Shown in pieces: positions 19,025-27,488 of a stretch of DNA of 64,000 nt. The first letter of the stretch is position 1. Each line of letters begins with the position of its first letter. This DNA is from Belliella aquatica (GTDB taxonomy: Bacteria > Bacteroidota > Bacteroidia > Cytophagales > Cyclobacteriaceae). The notes under the pieces were generated by a model. That model worked only from the letters and a program-made list of their open reading frames with translations. It had not been told where the DNA came from and made no database searches. Location of the stretch: contig NZ_BMFD01000006.1 in the NCBI RefSeq assembly GCF_014637795.1, positions 178,745 through 242,744 of the forward strand, written 5' to 3'. Both the position numbers and the translations under genes were made by a program.

Positions 19025-19324
19025 TTAAGAATATCTTCTTCGGATTTCGATCTTCTTCATTTGTCTCTGGATAATAGCTTGTGCCAATTCTTTCGACATG
19101 CTTTCTGGATCAGCATGATGAAGAATCTCTTTGAGACGCTGTTCACCCAAATCGATCCTGTAGCAGATTTGAAGTAATCTTTCGAAGTCCCGATTTAGCA
19201 TTTGATGAATGATTGGGGTAAGGAGGGCTAAAAGCTGCTCTTCTGCATCTACGTCATTCTTTGACTCAATTTCAAAGTCTTTTTTGATCAATTGAAAAGT
19301 CTCTTGTATAAATTGATTTTCCAT
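19025..19324 (-). CDS. Small helical hypothetical protein
   Basis: A 99-residue, charged, predicted all-helical protein without signal peptide. Leu/Ile heptad-like spacing is visible (QLLALLTPIIHQMLNRDFERLLQICYRIDLGEQRLKEIL). The C-terminus is strongly basic (RQMKKIEIRRRYS). I do not recognise a named family. It lies downstream of the engB-DUF5606 cluster but behind that cluster's terminator. Confidence 0.65.
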   Translation of the reverse strand: MENQFIQETFQLIKKDFEIESKNDVDAEEQLLALLTPIIHQMLNRDFERLLQICYRIDLGEQRLKEILHHADPESMSKELAQAIIQRQMKKIEIRRRYS

Positions 19325-19343
19325 ACATCATGAATTATGAAAC

Positions 19344-19384
19344 AAAAAACTCGCAGATGTAGATTTACAAACTGCGAGTTTTTT
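19344..19384 (-). terminator. Terminator after the DUF5606 gene
   Basis: The arms AAAAAACTCGCAG (19344-19356) and CTGCGAGTTTTTT (19372-19384) are perfectly complementary and give a T-run on the minus strand. The loop is about 15 bases. It is 20 bases past the DUF5606 stop and would also separate that gene from the small helical gene downstream. Confidence 0.9.
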
Positions 19385-19403
19385 TATGGTTAAAAAGAGC
19401 TTT

Positions 19404-19844
19404 TTAAGCTTCTTTTTCTTCTTCGCTTTGCTCTTCTGTTTGCTCTTCTAGTACTTCAGGAGCATAATTTCTTATGATTTTATACCAAGACACTAACTTT
19501 TTGATATCAGAAGGATAAACCTTGTCTTCGTCAAATTCAGGGAGGACATGCTTTAAAAAAGCCTTTAATTCATCCCCGTCAGCTGTGCTGTCTAAGCCAA
19601 GGTCTCCTTTGAACTCAGCCTCAATTTTAATCATTATATCTTCAAGTGGAGAAGCGCCTTCTTCTGTCATGGTGTAAATAGAGATTTCACTCAAAACAGA
19701 CACTCGTTGGTTTGCACCAACTACCAATTTCCCTTTTTTATCATCCATAGACTCTAAAATCACTCCGCTACGCGTAGGTTTCAAAATCTTATAAAGGCCT
19801 GCTTTGCCTGATACTGTCGCTATTTCGTTAAATTTCATAGTCAC
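19404..19844 (-). CDS. DUF5606 domain protein
   Basis: A 146-residue protein matching DUF5606 of Bacteroidota: KFNEIATVSGKAGLYKILKPTRSGVILESMDDKK at the start, an SH3-like beta segment, then a helical part with DEDKVYPSDIKKLVSWYKIIRN. The last 15 residues are acidic (EEQTEEQSEEEKEA). Function is unknown. The start may be ATG 19844 or the second ATG two codons later. It follows engB by 53 bases and probably shares its transcript. Confidence 0.85.
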   Translation of the reverse strand: MTMKFNEIATVSGKAGLYKILKPTRSGVILESMDDKKGKLVVGANQRVSVLSEISIYTMTEEGASPLEDIMIKIEAEFKGDLGLDSTADGDELKAFLKHVLPEFDEDKVYPSDIKKLVSWYKIIRNYAPEVLEEQTEEQSEEEKEA

Positions 19845-19897
19845 GTTTTCTTAAAATAAGTTTGCAAATATAGAACTTCGCTTCAAAAGCCCAAGCC

Positions 19898-20506
19898 CTA
19901 GTTTGTTTGGCCTCGATATTCTTCTACTTGCTCTTCAATAAATGTTACGACCTCATTTTTCCCATCTCCCGAAGTGGCAGAAGTGACAAAATATAAGGGA
20001 GCTTCTTCAAAAATAGCTTTTGAAGCCTTAATGAATTTCGCTACTGTAGACTGAGTTTTAGGTTTTGATTGTTTGTCAGCTTTGGTGAAGAGCAGGACAA
20101 TAGGAATATCACTCTCCCCGCACCAAGTAATGAATTCCAAGTCGATTTTCTGTGGTTCAAGCCTACTGTCTATAAGTACAAAAAGAGCCACGAGATTCTC
20201 TCTATTGACCAAATAGTCTTTGATCATGCCTTCCCAATCAGCTTTCAGACTCTTGCTTACTTTAGCAAATCCATAACCCGGCAAATCCACCATATACCAT
20301 TTGTTGTCCACAACAAAATGATTGATTAACTGTGTTTTTCCAGGTTTTCCAGAAGTTTTCGCAAGATTTTTGTTATTAGCAAGCATATTGATCAACGAGC
20401 TTTTGCCAACATTAGACCTACCAATAAAAGCAAATTCAGCTTTGTCCGGAACAGGGCACTTATTGTGGTCTGTATTGCTAATTAAAAAGGTTGCATTTTT
20501 GATCAT
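19898..20506 (-). CDS. engB: Ribosome biogenesis GTP-binding protein YsxC/EngB
   Basis: A 202-residue TrmE-Era-EngA-EngB-type GTPase. The P-loop GRSNVGKSSLIN is at about residues 29-40. The T-SGKPGKTQLINHF switch, DLPGYGF (G3), FTKADK (G4) and TSA (G5) follow in order. EngB is required for 50S assembly in other bacteria. It heads the leftward engB-DUF5606 pair, and a good TAnnTTTG promoter box lies 17 bases before the start. Confidence 0.95.
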   Translation of the reverse strand: MIKNATFLISNTDHNKCPVPDKAEFAFIGRSNVGKSSLINMLANNKNLAKTSGKPGKTQLINHFVVDNKWYMVDLPGYGFAKVSKSLKADWEGMIKDYLVNRENLVALFVLIDSRLEPQKIDLEFITWCGESDIPIVLLFTKADKQSKPKTQSTVAKFIKASKAIFEEAPLYFVTSATSGDGKNEVVTFIEEQVEEYRGQTN

Positions 20507-20522
20507 GATGTTAATTTTTGTA

Positions 20523-20530
20523 CAAAGGTA
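20523..20530 (-). promoter_or_regulatory. -7 box TACCTTTG upstream of engB
   Basis: On the minus strand the bases read TACCTTTG, an exact match to the Bacteroidota -7 consensus TAnnTTTG, ending 16 bases before the engB ATG. A good -33 TTTG was not found at the usual spacing. Confidence 0.55.
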
Positions 20531-20686
20531 ATCCTTTCCTACTAAATTTTCTGATTTGCCAATTGATACTTCCTTTTTCCTGTATTCGAAAGCTTACAAA
20601 TCAAGGTAACTTTATGCATTAATGTTCAACATTTTTCGATTGCTCAGGTTTACTTAGTAATATTGTAACTCCAAATAATTGAATTC

Positions 20687-21409
20687 ATGTCAGTAGTACC
20701 ATACAAAGAAAAAGACTCGGGTAAAAAAGAGCAAGTAGCAGAGATGTTTAACAACATCAGTAAGAAATATGATTTCTTGAACCATCTTTTGAGCTTGGGC
20801 ATTGATATCATTTGGAGAAAAAAGGCTATCAAGTTATTGCAGCCCGATAAGCCAAAGTTCATTTTAGATATCGCGACAGGAACTGGAGATTTCGCAATTG
20901 AAGCCCTTGCGCTCAATCCTGACAAAATCATCGGTGTAGATATTTCTTCGGGAATGTTGGAAGAAGGGAAGAAGAAAATGAAAAAGCGTAAGCTTGATCA
21001 TATCATCGACATGCAAATGGGTGATTCAGAAAAGCTGCTTTTCGAGGATAATAATTTTGATGCTGTCATCGTTTCTTTTGGTGTTAGAAACTTTGAGAAT
21101 CTTGAAAAGGGTCTTGCAGACATGTATAGAGTTTTGAAGCCTGGAGGTAAAACAGTAATCGTGGAATTTTCCAAGCCAAAAAAATTCCCAATGAAACAAG
21201 GATATAACTTTTATTTCAAATATATTTTGCCTCAAATTGGCAAACTCGTTTCTAAGGATAATTCAGCGTACACATATTTGCCTGAATCGGTACAAGCTTT
21301 TCCTGACGGAGAAGATTTCCTAAACGTTTTGGAAAAAGTAGGCTTTAAAAACACAAAATGCAAACCACTGACATTCGGTATCAGCTCAATTTACATTGGA
21401 GAAAAGTAA
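20687..21409 (+). CDS. ubiE: Demethylmenaquinone methyltransferase
   Basis: A 240-residue SAM-dependent methyltransferase. [27 protein letters not shown] (about residues 20-46) is the UbiE/MenG start. [15 protein letters not shown] is motif I, and [34 protein letters not shown] is the post-I block. It performs the last methylation in menaquinone synthesis. The downstream porT gene overlaps its end, which is also the arrangement known in other Bacteroidota. Confidence 0.95.
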   Translation: MSVVPYKEKDSGKKEQVAEMFNNISKKYDFLNHLLSLGIDIIWRKKAIKLLQPDKPKFILDIATGTGDFAIEALALNPDKIIGVDISSGMLEEGKKKMKKRKLDHIIDMQMGDSEKLLFEDNNFDAVIVSFGVRNFENLEKGLADMYRVLKPGGKTVIVEFSKPKKFPMKQGYNFYFKYILPQIGKLVSKDNSAYTYLPESVQAFPDGEDFLNVLEKVGFKNTKCKPLTFGISSIYIGEK

Positions 21410-22125
21410 TTCTTTTAAGTCTTACACTTCTTGTTTCATTCAGTTCGGTTTTTGCTCAGGCAAGATTCAATGAGATCAGTCAGTCTGGACAAGATGATAA
21501 ATTTATTTCTTACGGGTTTTTCCTGGCTACTCACACCAATTCTTGGAGATTAAAATATACCGAAGAGTTTCTCTCTGACCCAAACCTTCAAAGCATCATG
21601 CCTGTCTTTACACCTGGGTTTTCTCTAGGGTTTTTGGCGACCGTAAGAATTCATGATCAATTGAATCTTGTGTTTACACCGAAGGTTGCTTTTTATGAAT
21701 TCAGAACTGATATCAATACTTTTAGTGGTGTTCCTGATGCGGAAATCAACGAAACCAATTTTTACACAACAGAAACAGTGATAAATGAAGCTACGATGGT
21801 AGAATTTCCATTGTTTTTTAAATACAAAGCGCAACGATTTAATAACTCAAGAATGTTTTTTACAGCGGGAGGTTCGGCTATGTTTCGCACAAAAGACCAA
21901 GAGGAGGCTGATATAGAGTCGATTGCTACTTTGGGAAGAGATTTTACAATTGATCTCGGACTTGGATTTGACATGTATTTCAAATACTTTAAATTTTCAC
22001 CTGAAGTGAGATTTTCTCACGGTTTACTGGACATGTATAGACCCGAGGCAACAGATCCTGCATATGCAAGTTCTATACAGTCATTAAGAAGAAAAAGTAT
22101 TACATTATACCTTAATTTTCAATGA
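21358..22125 (+). CDS. porT: PorT-like outer membrane protein (type IX secretion)
   Basis: A 255-residue predicted barrel. The signal peptide is preceded by about 15 polar residues (hydrophobic [18 protein letters not shown] at about residues 17-34). Beta-barrel strands include [47 protein letters not shown] and [23 protein letters not shown], and the last strand is [10 protein letters not shown]. Its place directly after ubiE matches porT/sprT of gliding and T9SS Bacteroidota, and the window encodes a T9SS cargo. The only ATG puts its first 52 bases inside ubiE. The assignment rests on context and barrel features. Confidence 0.78.
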   Translation: MQTTDIRYQLNLHWRKVILLSLTLLVSFSSVFAQARFNEISQSGQDDKFISYGFFLATHTNSWRLKYTEEFLSDPNLQSIMPVFTPGFSLGFLATVRIHDQLNLVFTPKVAFYEFRTDINTFSGVPDAEINETNFYTTETVINEATMVEFPLFFKYKAQRFNNSRMFFTAGGSAMFRTKDQEEADIESIATLGRDFTIDLGLGFDMYFKYFKFSPEVRFSHGLLDMYRPEATDPAYASSIQSLRRKSITLYLNFQ

Positions 22126-22153
22126 GTTGCTTTTCTAAGCGCTAGAATCTTAT

Positions 22154-22181
22154 AGTCTAATCAATCGGTTAGGCTTTTTTT
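22154..22181 (+). terminator. Terminator after porT
   Basis: The arms AGTCTAA (22154-22160) and TTAGGCT (22169-22175) pair with one G-T wobble, followed by a run of T residues. It sits 29 bases past the porT stop. Confidence 0.7.
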
Positions 22182-22246
22182 GTGCTATTTCAAAGAGCTT
22201 GTATGAATAAGTTGGATATATTGTAAATAGCACCTACTTTCAAAAC

Positions 22247-23578
22247 ATGTGGATACTCCTACATATTTTACTAGCCATTCTGTGGATTGTTTTGAGTACT
22301 TCAAAATTCAAAATCCACCCTTTGATTGCTTTGTTTTTTGCTGCGATATATGTTGGCGTTACTGGTGGTTTGGGTTTTTTGGACAGTCTTGAAGTTTTCA
22401 CTGCTGGCTTTGGAGCTTTGATAGGGCAAGTGGGAATGGTAATCATTCTAGGAAGCATATTTGGGATTTTACTTGATCAAAGTCGCGCAGCGATAAGCAT
22501 TGCAAATTTTCTCTGGAATGGAATAGGTAAGCGTTTTCCTGCCTTGAGTACCACATTTTTGGGGTCTGTAGTTGGTATTCCCGTATTCTGTGATTCTGGG
22601 TTTATTCTTTTGAACCCTATCGGAAAAAATTTAGCAAAGACTTCTGGGTTTTCACCGCTCCTTTTCAGTATTTCATTGGCTGGTGGACTTTATGCAACAC
22701 ATATTTTGATTCCACCTACGCCAGGTCCTCTAGCAGTCGCAGGGTTGATGGGGATGGGGTCTTATTTGGGAAAAGTTTTAATCATAGGACTAGCAGTTTT
22801 GATTCCTGTGATTTTGGTGACAGCTTGGTGGGCAAGAAAATTGAAGGTAACTCAGGTTGAATCAATTGAAAACACACCTGACCAACCTACTGAATTCTAT
22901 CAGAACACCTCCGTTTTTTGGTCTGTAGCTACGATTGTCATCCCTTTGCTTTTGATTACTTTGGGTAATTTGGAGCAGTTTTTTCAGAATGAAAGTATTA
23001 TAAGCGCTTTGGGTATTCTTGGACATCCCATTATCGCCATCTCAGTTGGGATGGGTATCGGCTTTCTAAAATTAAGAAACCCTACTGATGGGCAATTTTT
23101 GGTAAAAGCATCTTTTGAAAAAGGGATTTTAACAGCTGGGCCAATTTTGGTTTTGACAGGAGCAGGAGCGGGGTTTGGTGCTGTTCTGAAAGGCTTAGGC
23201 TTGGAAGAGCTGATTCAAGGATCATTGCTAAGTTCTGAAAATGGTCTTTTCTGGATTTTGATTGCATTTAGTATGGCAGCATTTTTTAAAACAGCACAAG
23301 GCTCTAGTACTTCTGCAATGGTGATCAGCGCTTCAATATTTCTAAGTATTGTTCCTGCTAGTTTGGTGGTAAGCTCAACTCAATCTGCTCTTTTCATTGC
23401 TGCGATTGGTGCTGGAGCAATGACTGTGTCCCATGCAAATGACAGTTATTTTTGGATTGTGAAGGAGTTTTCGGGACTTTCGGTAAAAGAAGCCTTGAAA
23501 TACTATACAAGTTTGACAGGTTTGATGGGGCTGACCGCATTATTGATGGTGTTATTTTTGCACTTTATTTTAATCTAA
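22247..23578 (+). CDS. GntP-family gluconate:H+ symporter-like permease
   Basis: A 443-residue multi-pass protein with about 12 hydrophobic segments. HPLIALFFAAIYVGVTGG, GILLDQSRAA, FCDSGFILLNPIGKNLAK (strong GntP signature), THILIPPTPGPLAVAGLMG, KTAQGSSTSAMVI and MTVSHANDSYFWIVKEFSG are all typical of the GntP family. The substrate is probably a sugar acid or a related organic acid. The next gene, a cyanophycinase-like peptidase, starts one base after the stop and is likely in the same transcript. Confidence 0.88.
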   Translation: MWILLHILLAILWIVLSTSKFKIHPLIALFFAAIYVGVTGGLGFLDSLEVFTAGFGALIGQVGMVIILGSIFGILLDQSRAAISIANFLWNGIGKRFPALSTTFLGSVVGIPVFCDSGFILLNPIGKNLAKTSGFSPLLFSISLAGGLYATHILIPPTPGPLAVAGLMGMGSYLGKVLIIGLAVLIPVILVTAWWARKLKVTQVESIENTPDQPTEFYQNTSVFWSVATIVIPLLLITLGNLEQFFQNESIISALGILGHPIIAISVGMGIGFLKLRNPTDGQFLVKASFEKGILTAGPILVLTGAGAGFGAVLKGLGLEELIQGSLLSSENGLFWILIAFSMAAFFKTAQGSSTSAMVISASIFLSIVPASLVVSSTQSALFIAAIGAGAMTVSHANDSYFWIVKEFSGLSVKEALKYYTSLTGLMGLTALLMVLFLHFILI

Positions 23579-23579
23579 T

Positions 23580-24614
23580 GTGAAAACAATAAAACCTTAT
23601 ATTATGATATTTCTATCATTAATTGCCTCAGTACTCTTAAGTTATGGAAGTGAAGAGTTTACAGCTCCAATACCACCAAATCAAGATAACAATCCATTTT
23701 CTTTAGGTAGAGTTGGTAATCAGGAAGATGTTCAGACAAGCTCAGAAACAGGAGTGATCTTGATGGGCGGAAGTACGGATGTAGACCAAGCATTCAGTTG
23801 GATGATCGAAAAATCAGGTGGAGGGGATATAGTTGTGATCCGAGTCTCAGGGGCAGATGCTTACAATAACTATATTTTAGGATTAGGTAATGCCAACTCT
23901 GTAGAAACGTTAAAGATCACATCTTTGGAAGCTGCTAACGATATTCGGGTTTTTGAGACCTTAAAAAATGCTGAGGGAGTCTTTATCGCTGGTGGTGATC
24001 AGTCCAATTATCTCAAATATTGGGAAGGAACCAAAGTCGAGGAAGCGCTTCAGTATTTGATTCATGAAAAGAAAATCCCAATCGGTGGAACAAGTGCAGG
24101 ATGTGCCATCATGGGAGAGTATGTCTATACCGGTGAGAATGGAAGCGTGCTCAGCACAGAGGCCTTGGGAAATCCATTTGATACAAAGCTTACTGTAAGG
24201 GAATCGAGTTTGATCAATCATCCATTACTTCAAAATGTGATTACTGATCAGCATTTTTCGCAAAGAAATAGGGAGGGACGTTTAATCGCTTTCATGGCTA
24301 GAATCAGTGCTGAATCGACTTTTCCTATTAGAGCAATCGCAGTAGATGAAAAGACCGCAGTATTGATCGATTCCAATGGGGGAATTCAAATAGTGGGTCA
24401 AAATAACGCCTATTTTTTGGAGCAATCTGGTATGGCTCCTGAGATTCTCTCCCAAGGTGTTCCCCTAACCTGGGACTTGAATGAATCAGCAGTAAAAGTA
24501 TTCAGGGCAAATGCATCTATCAATTTATCAAACCTGAATTTGATGAATTGGGAGTTTGACTGGACTAATTATTGGTTTGTTCAGCAAGGAGAGTTGGGAG
24601 TTAGGGATTTTTGA
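23580..24614 (+). CDS. Cyanophycinase-like S51 family peptidase, secreted
   Basis: A 344-residue protein with an N-terminal signal segment (about residues 8-22). The peptidase S51 nucleophile elbow GGTSAGCAIM has its Ser at about residue 168, and DQHFSQRNREGRL matches the conserved block of cyanophycinases. The start shown is GTG 23580; the ATG at 23604, residue 9, is an alternative that also keeps a signal. Such enzymes cleave beta-aspartyl peptides such as cyanophycin. It follows a GntP permease; its 3' end overlaps the convergent App1-like gene by 14 bases. Confidence 0.82.
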   Translation: MKTIKPYIMIFLSLIASVLLSYGSEEFTAPIPPNQDNNPFSLGRVGNQEDVQTSSETGVILMGGSTDVDQAFSWMIEKSGGGDIVVIRVSGADAYNNYILGLGNANSVETLKITSLEAANDIRVFETLKNAEGVFIAGGDQSNYLKYWEGTKVEEALQYLIHEKKIPIGGTSAGCAIMGEYVYTGENGSVLSTEALGNPFDTKLTVRESSLINHPLLQNVITDQHFSQRNREGRLIAFMARISAESTFPIRAIAVDEKTAVLIDSNGGIQIVGQNNAYFLEQSGMAPEILSQGVPLTWDLNESAVKVFRANASINLSNLNLMNWEFDWTNYWFVQQGELGVRDF

Positions 24615-25620
24615 TTTCAGATTCGCTTTTCTCTTCAATAATTTTTTGCACATCAACTTCTCTAATCCATCTTTGAGCAAGTGCATCTTCCGCAGCTTCA
24701 ACGGTGTCGGAAACTAAAAGCATCTGCACACCAAGTTGAAGCATGGTAGTTTGAATTTGGAGAACCTCTTCTTTTCTTTTTTCGGCGACATGTCGAATGT
24801 AAATTCGCTTGACTCGTCCTGGGAAATCTTTGATGACTTCTAAGTAAATTTCAGGATCATACTGTCCTGAGTCACCGATTAGAATAAATGGAATATCTGG
24901 AACTAGCCTAAAAATCTTTTCTACTTGATTGAGCTTATGATCGAAGTGGCTTCCTGCAATAAATTGATCTCTCGATAAACCCAAATCCCGAAGCATCAGT
25001 GGTCCTTTTGGAATTTGGTGTACCACCAATAATTCCAGCAAAAAATCATATAAATTCCACGGGCTACTAGAGACATAGAACAAAGGGTTGTTTTCTTTTC
25101 CATCAGTTCCTTTTGCTAATGCTTGATAGAATGCAGCTACTCCTGGAAAAGGGATTCTTGAATATGCGTTCCCAAGAAAGGTGGTTTTGATCATTTCCCA
25201 AAATCTTGTAGCTCCTGTCGGAACGATGGTATCATCTACATCTGAGATAATTCCATATTCTACGAGCTTGGTAGGGATAAAAATATTGGCTTCAGTTTTC
25301 ACCATTCCCTGTTTTGGCAAAACTTGATCTACAAGTTCAAGGTCAAAGACTCTCCAAGAGTGATCTGTTTTTGGGAAAGAATATTCTTTAATCTGAAACT
25401 CAAAGTATCCTTCTTCATCAGTCATCGTCGTCCATTGTTTACCTTCAAAACTTGCCGTAATTCTGATATTTGGAATTTCCCAAGTCATAAATCGCTTGTA
25501 CATTTTCTTGAAATTCTTGAAGCGACTATCGTCTATTGTTGCGTATCCGACTTCTCTATTTCGGAGAACTCTTCCCAGCAAATAAACTTCTTTTTCATTT
25601 CCAAAACCAATATAGGGCAT
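24601..25620 (-). CDS. App1-like phosphatidate phosphatase domain protein (DUF2183)
   Basis: A protein with the App1/DUF2183 fold. GNEKEVYLLGRVLRN opens it, a beta-sandwich follows, then the HAD-like catalytic motif ISDVDDTIVPTGATRF (D-x-D-x-T), SSSPWNLYDFL, and GDSGQYDPEIYLEVIKDFPGRVKRIYIRHV. It is thought to dephosphorylate phosphatidate-type lipids. The ATG at 25620 probably starts too late: the frame stays open for about 45 more codons upstream (to near 25761) and reads like an N-terminal App1 helix, but I find no ATG, GTG or TTG there. The coordinates give the ATG version. Confidence 0.8.
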   Translation of the reverse strand: MPYIGFGNEKEVYLLGRVLRNREVGYATIDDSRFKNFKKMYKRFMTWEIPNIRITASFEGKQWTTMTDEEGYFEFQIKEYSFPKTDHSWRVFDLELVDQVLPKQGMVKTEANIFIPTKLVEYGIISDVDDTIVPTGATRFWEMIKTTFLGNAYSRIPFPGVAAFYQALAKGTDGKENNPLFYVSSSPWNLYDFLLELLVVHQIPKGPLMLRDLGLSRDQFIAGSHFDHKLNQVEKIFRLVPDIPFILIGDSGQYDPEIYLEVIKDFPGRVKRIYIRHVAEKRKEEVLQIQTTMLQLGVQMLLVSDTVEAAEDALAQRWIREVDVQKIIEEKSESEIKNP

Positions 25621-25825
25621 TATCAGGATGGATTTTACCAGACCTAGAGCAATCCCAATTCGGAGTTTGATCTTGGAGAGCAGGAGTTTGACAGAATAGA
25701 GAACTAAAAGAATGTGACGTTTGATAGGAGGTAATTTTTGGTGAGATTTAAAACTAGAGAATTATAGAGAACAATGCTAATTCTAAGATTTTTCCTTCTT
25801 GAACTTTTAACAGCCCTAATTTACT

Positions 25826-25833
25826 TACCTTTG
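25826..25833 (+). promoter_or_regulatory. -7 box TACCTTTG immediately before rlmN
   Basis: An exact match to TAnnTTTG, 4 bases before the rlmN ATG. If this box is used, transcription starts at or next to the start codon, so the mRNA would be leaderless or nearly so. A TTG at about 24 bases upstream is only an approximate -33 element. Confidence 0.55.
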
Positions 25834-25837
25834 CAGG

Positions 25838-26905
25838 ATGGAAAGTACGGCAAAACAAGATATCAGAAAACTGACTTTAGCCCAATTGGAAGAATTTTTT
25901 GTTAGCAAGGGAGATAAAAAGTTTCGCGCCAAGCAGGTTTACGAATGGCTATGGCACAAATCTCTAAAAAACTTTGATGATATGACTAATATCTCCAAAG
26001 AAACTAGAGAAATGCTAAAGGACAACTTTGCGATCAACCACATCCTTGTGGATCTGATGCAGCATTCATCTGATGGGACGATCAAAAATGCAGTTAAGTT
26101 ATATGATAGCAAAATCGTGGAATCTGTACTTATTCCTACCTCTAAAAGAATTACCGCTTGTGTTTCTTCGCAAGTGGGCTGCAGCTTGGATTGTAATTTC
26201 TGTGCAACAGCGCGATTGAAAAGAATGCGAAATCTAAATCCGGATGAGATTTACGATCAGGTAGTAGCGATCAAAGATGAAGCAGAGACGTATTTTAAAA
26301 GGCCTCTGACGAATATTGTTTTCATGGGCATGGGAGAACCGCTTTTGAATTACAACAATGTCATAGAGGCGATTGATAAAATCACATCTCCTGAAGGACT
26401 CGGAATGGCCCCCAGGAGAATCACACTCTCTACGGTGGGTATTCCCAAGATGATCAAAAAGATGGCTGATGATGGGGTGAGATTTAACCTTGCTATATCT
26501 CTTCACTCTGCGATCAATGAAACGCGAAGCAGGTTGATGCCAATCAATAATGTCAACCCTGTAGAGGATTTAGCAGATTCTTTGAAGTATTGGTATGAAA
26601 AGACCAAGCGAAAAGTAACTTATGAATATGTCATCTGGGACGGAATCAATGATGATGAAACTCATGCTCGAGCCTTAGCTAAATTTTGTAAAATCATCCC
26701 TTCCAAAGTCAACATCATTCAATACAATCCAATTGATGAAGGGGAATTTAGACAAGCGTCACAAGAAGCCGTAGAAATGTATGTGAGGATTTTAGAAAAT
26801 CAAGGAATCATCGCCAAAGTGAGAAAATCAAGAGGCCAAGATATCGATGCTGCATGTGGTCAATTGGCCAATAAAAATGAAGTAGGAGAATTGGGCTCAG
26901 AGTAA
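25838..26905 (+). CDS. rlmN: 23S rRNA (adenine(2503)-C(2))-methyltransferase
   Basis: A 355-residue radical SAM enzyme. The 4Fe-4S motif CSLDCNFC (C115, C119, C122) lies after the substrate Cys region ITACVSSQVG. GEPLLN and FVISLHS-like blocks follow (NLAISLHSAINETR), and the C-terminal catalytic Cys is in DIDAACGQL (about C340). It methylates A2503 of 23S rRNA (and A37 of some tRNAs in other bacteria). ATG 25838 is right behind a TACCTTTG box. Confidence 0.95.
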   Translation: MESTAKQDIRKLTLAQLEEFFVSKGDKKFRAKQVYEWLWHKSLKNFDDMTNISKETREMLKDNFAINHILVDLMQHSSDGTIKNAVKLYDSKIVESVLIPTSKRITACVSSQVGCSLDCNFCATARLKRMRNLNPDEIYDQVVAIKDEAETYFKRPLTNIVFMGMGEPLLNYNNVIEAIDKITSPEGLGMAPRRITLSTVGIPKMIKKMADDGVRFNLAISLHSAINETRSRLMPINNVNPVEDLADSLKYWYEKTKRKVTYEYVIWDGINDDETHARALAKFCKIIPSKVNIIQYNPIDEGEFRQASQEAVEMYVRILENQGIIAKVRKSRGQDIDAACGQLANKNEVGELGSE

Positions 26906-26946
26906 ATATAAGGTTCAAAAAAATAAGAATTCCGCTTCATATTTTG

Positions 26947-26999
26947 AATCCTCAGTTAAGCCTATTAATTTATCAAAAATTTAGGTTTTACTGAGGATT
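26947..26999 (+). terminator. Long terminator hairpin after rlmN
   Basis: An 18-base arm (26947-26964) pairs with 26982-26999 with two mismatches, followed by a T-rich stretch. It ends 15 bases before the next ATG, so it may also overlap that gene's promoter. Confidence 0.75.
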
Positions 27000-27014
27000 T
27001 TAATTTTAGCTCCT

Positions 27015-27485
27015 ATGAAAAAAATAGTATTGATTTTGTGTTTCTCATTTTTGGTAGTATCACTCCAAGCACAACAACAAGGAGAGGCGAGGGTGATGGC
27101 AGGTGGGGACTATCGCTTGACAATCAAGGAATTGGGAACTTTCTTAGGTGCTGAATATTTTTTCGTAGATAAGTTCTCTTTAGCTCCATCTTTTACTGTT
27201 TGGTTTCCCGAAATCGGAAATTCTTTCAATTTAAATATGGATTTGAAATACTACCTTACCGAAGGAGTTTCTCAAGTTTATCTATTGGTAGGATACAGTA
27301 ATTATTGGATCAATACGCAGCCTGGCGATGCTGGACTATTACAAACAAGACCAGGAGGTAATTTCGGTGCAGGTGCATTCATCAAAGCAACAGAACAATT
27401 TGGTTTCATTACTGAATTCAAAATGCAAAGTCAAAATACCCGTTGGCCAGTATTGAGGGTTGGCGCGGTGCTGAATTTGAATTAA
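27015..27485 (+). CDS. Small outer-membrane beta-barrel protein
   Basis: A 156-residue protein with a signal peptide (residues 1-18, SLQAQ). Amphipathic strands include RVMAGGDYRLTIK, GAEYFFVDKFSLAPSFTVWFP, LNMDLKYYLT and QVYLLVGYSNYW, and the C-terminus is LRVGAVLNLN. The pattern is that of small OprF/porin-like Bacteroidota barrels. No specific function can be assigned. It is convergent with the rhomboid gene, only 3 bases away. Confidence 0.65.
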   Translation: MKKIVLILCFSFLVVSLQAQQQGEARVMAGGDYRLTIKELGTFLGAEYFFVDKFSLAPSFTVWFPEIGNSFNLNMDLKYYLTEGVSQVYLLVGYSNYWINTQPGDAGLLQTRPGGNFGAGAFIKATEQFGFITEFKMQSQNTRWPVLRVGAVLNLN

Positions 27486-27488
27486 AGC

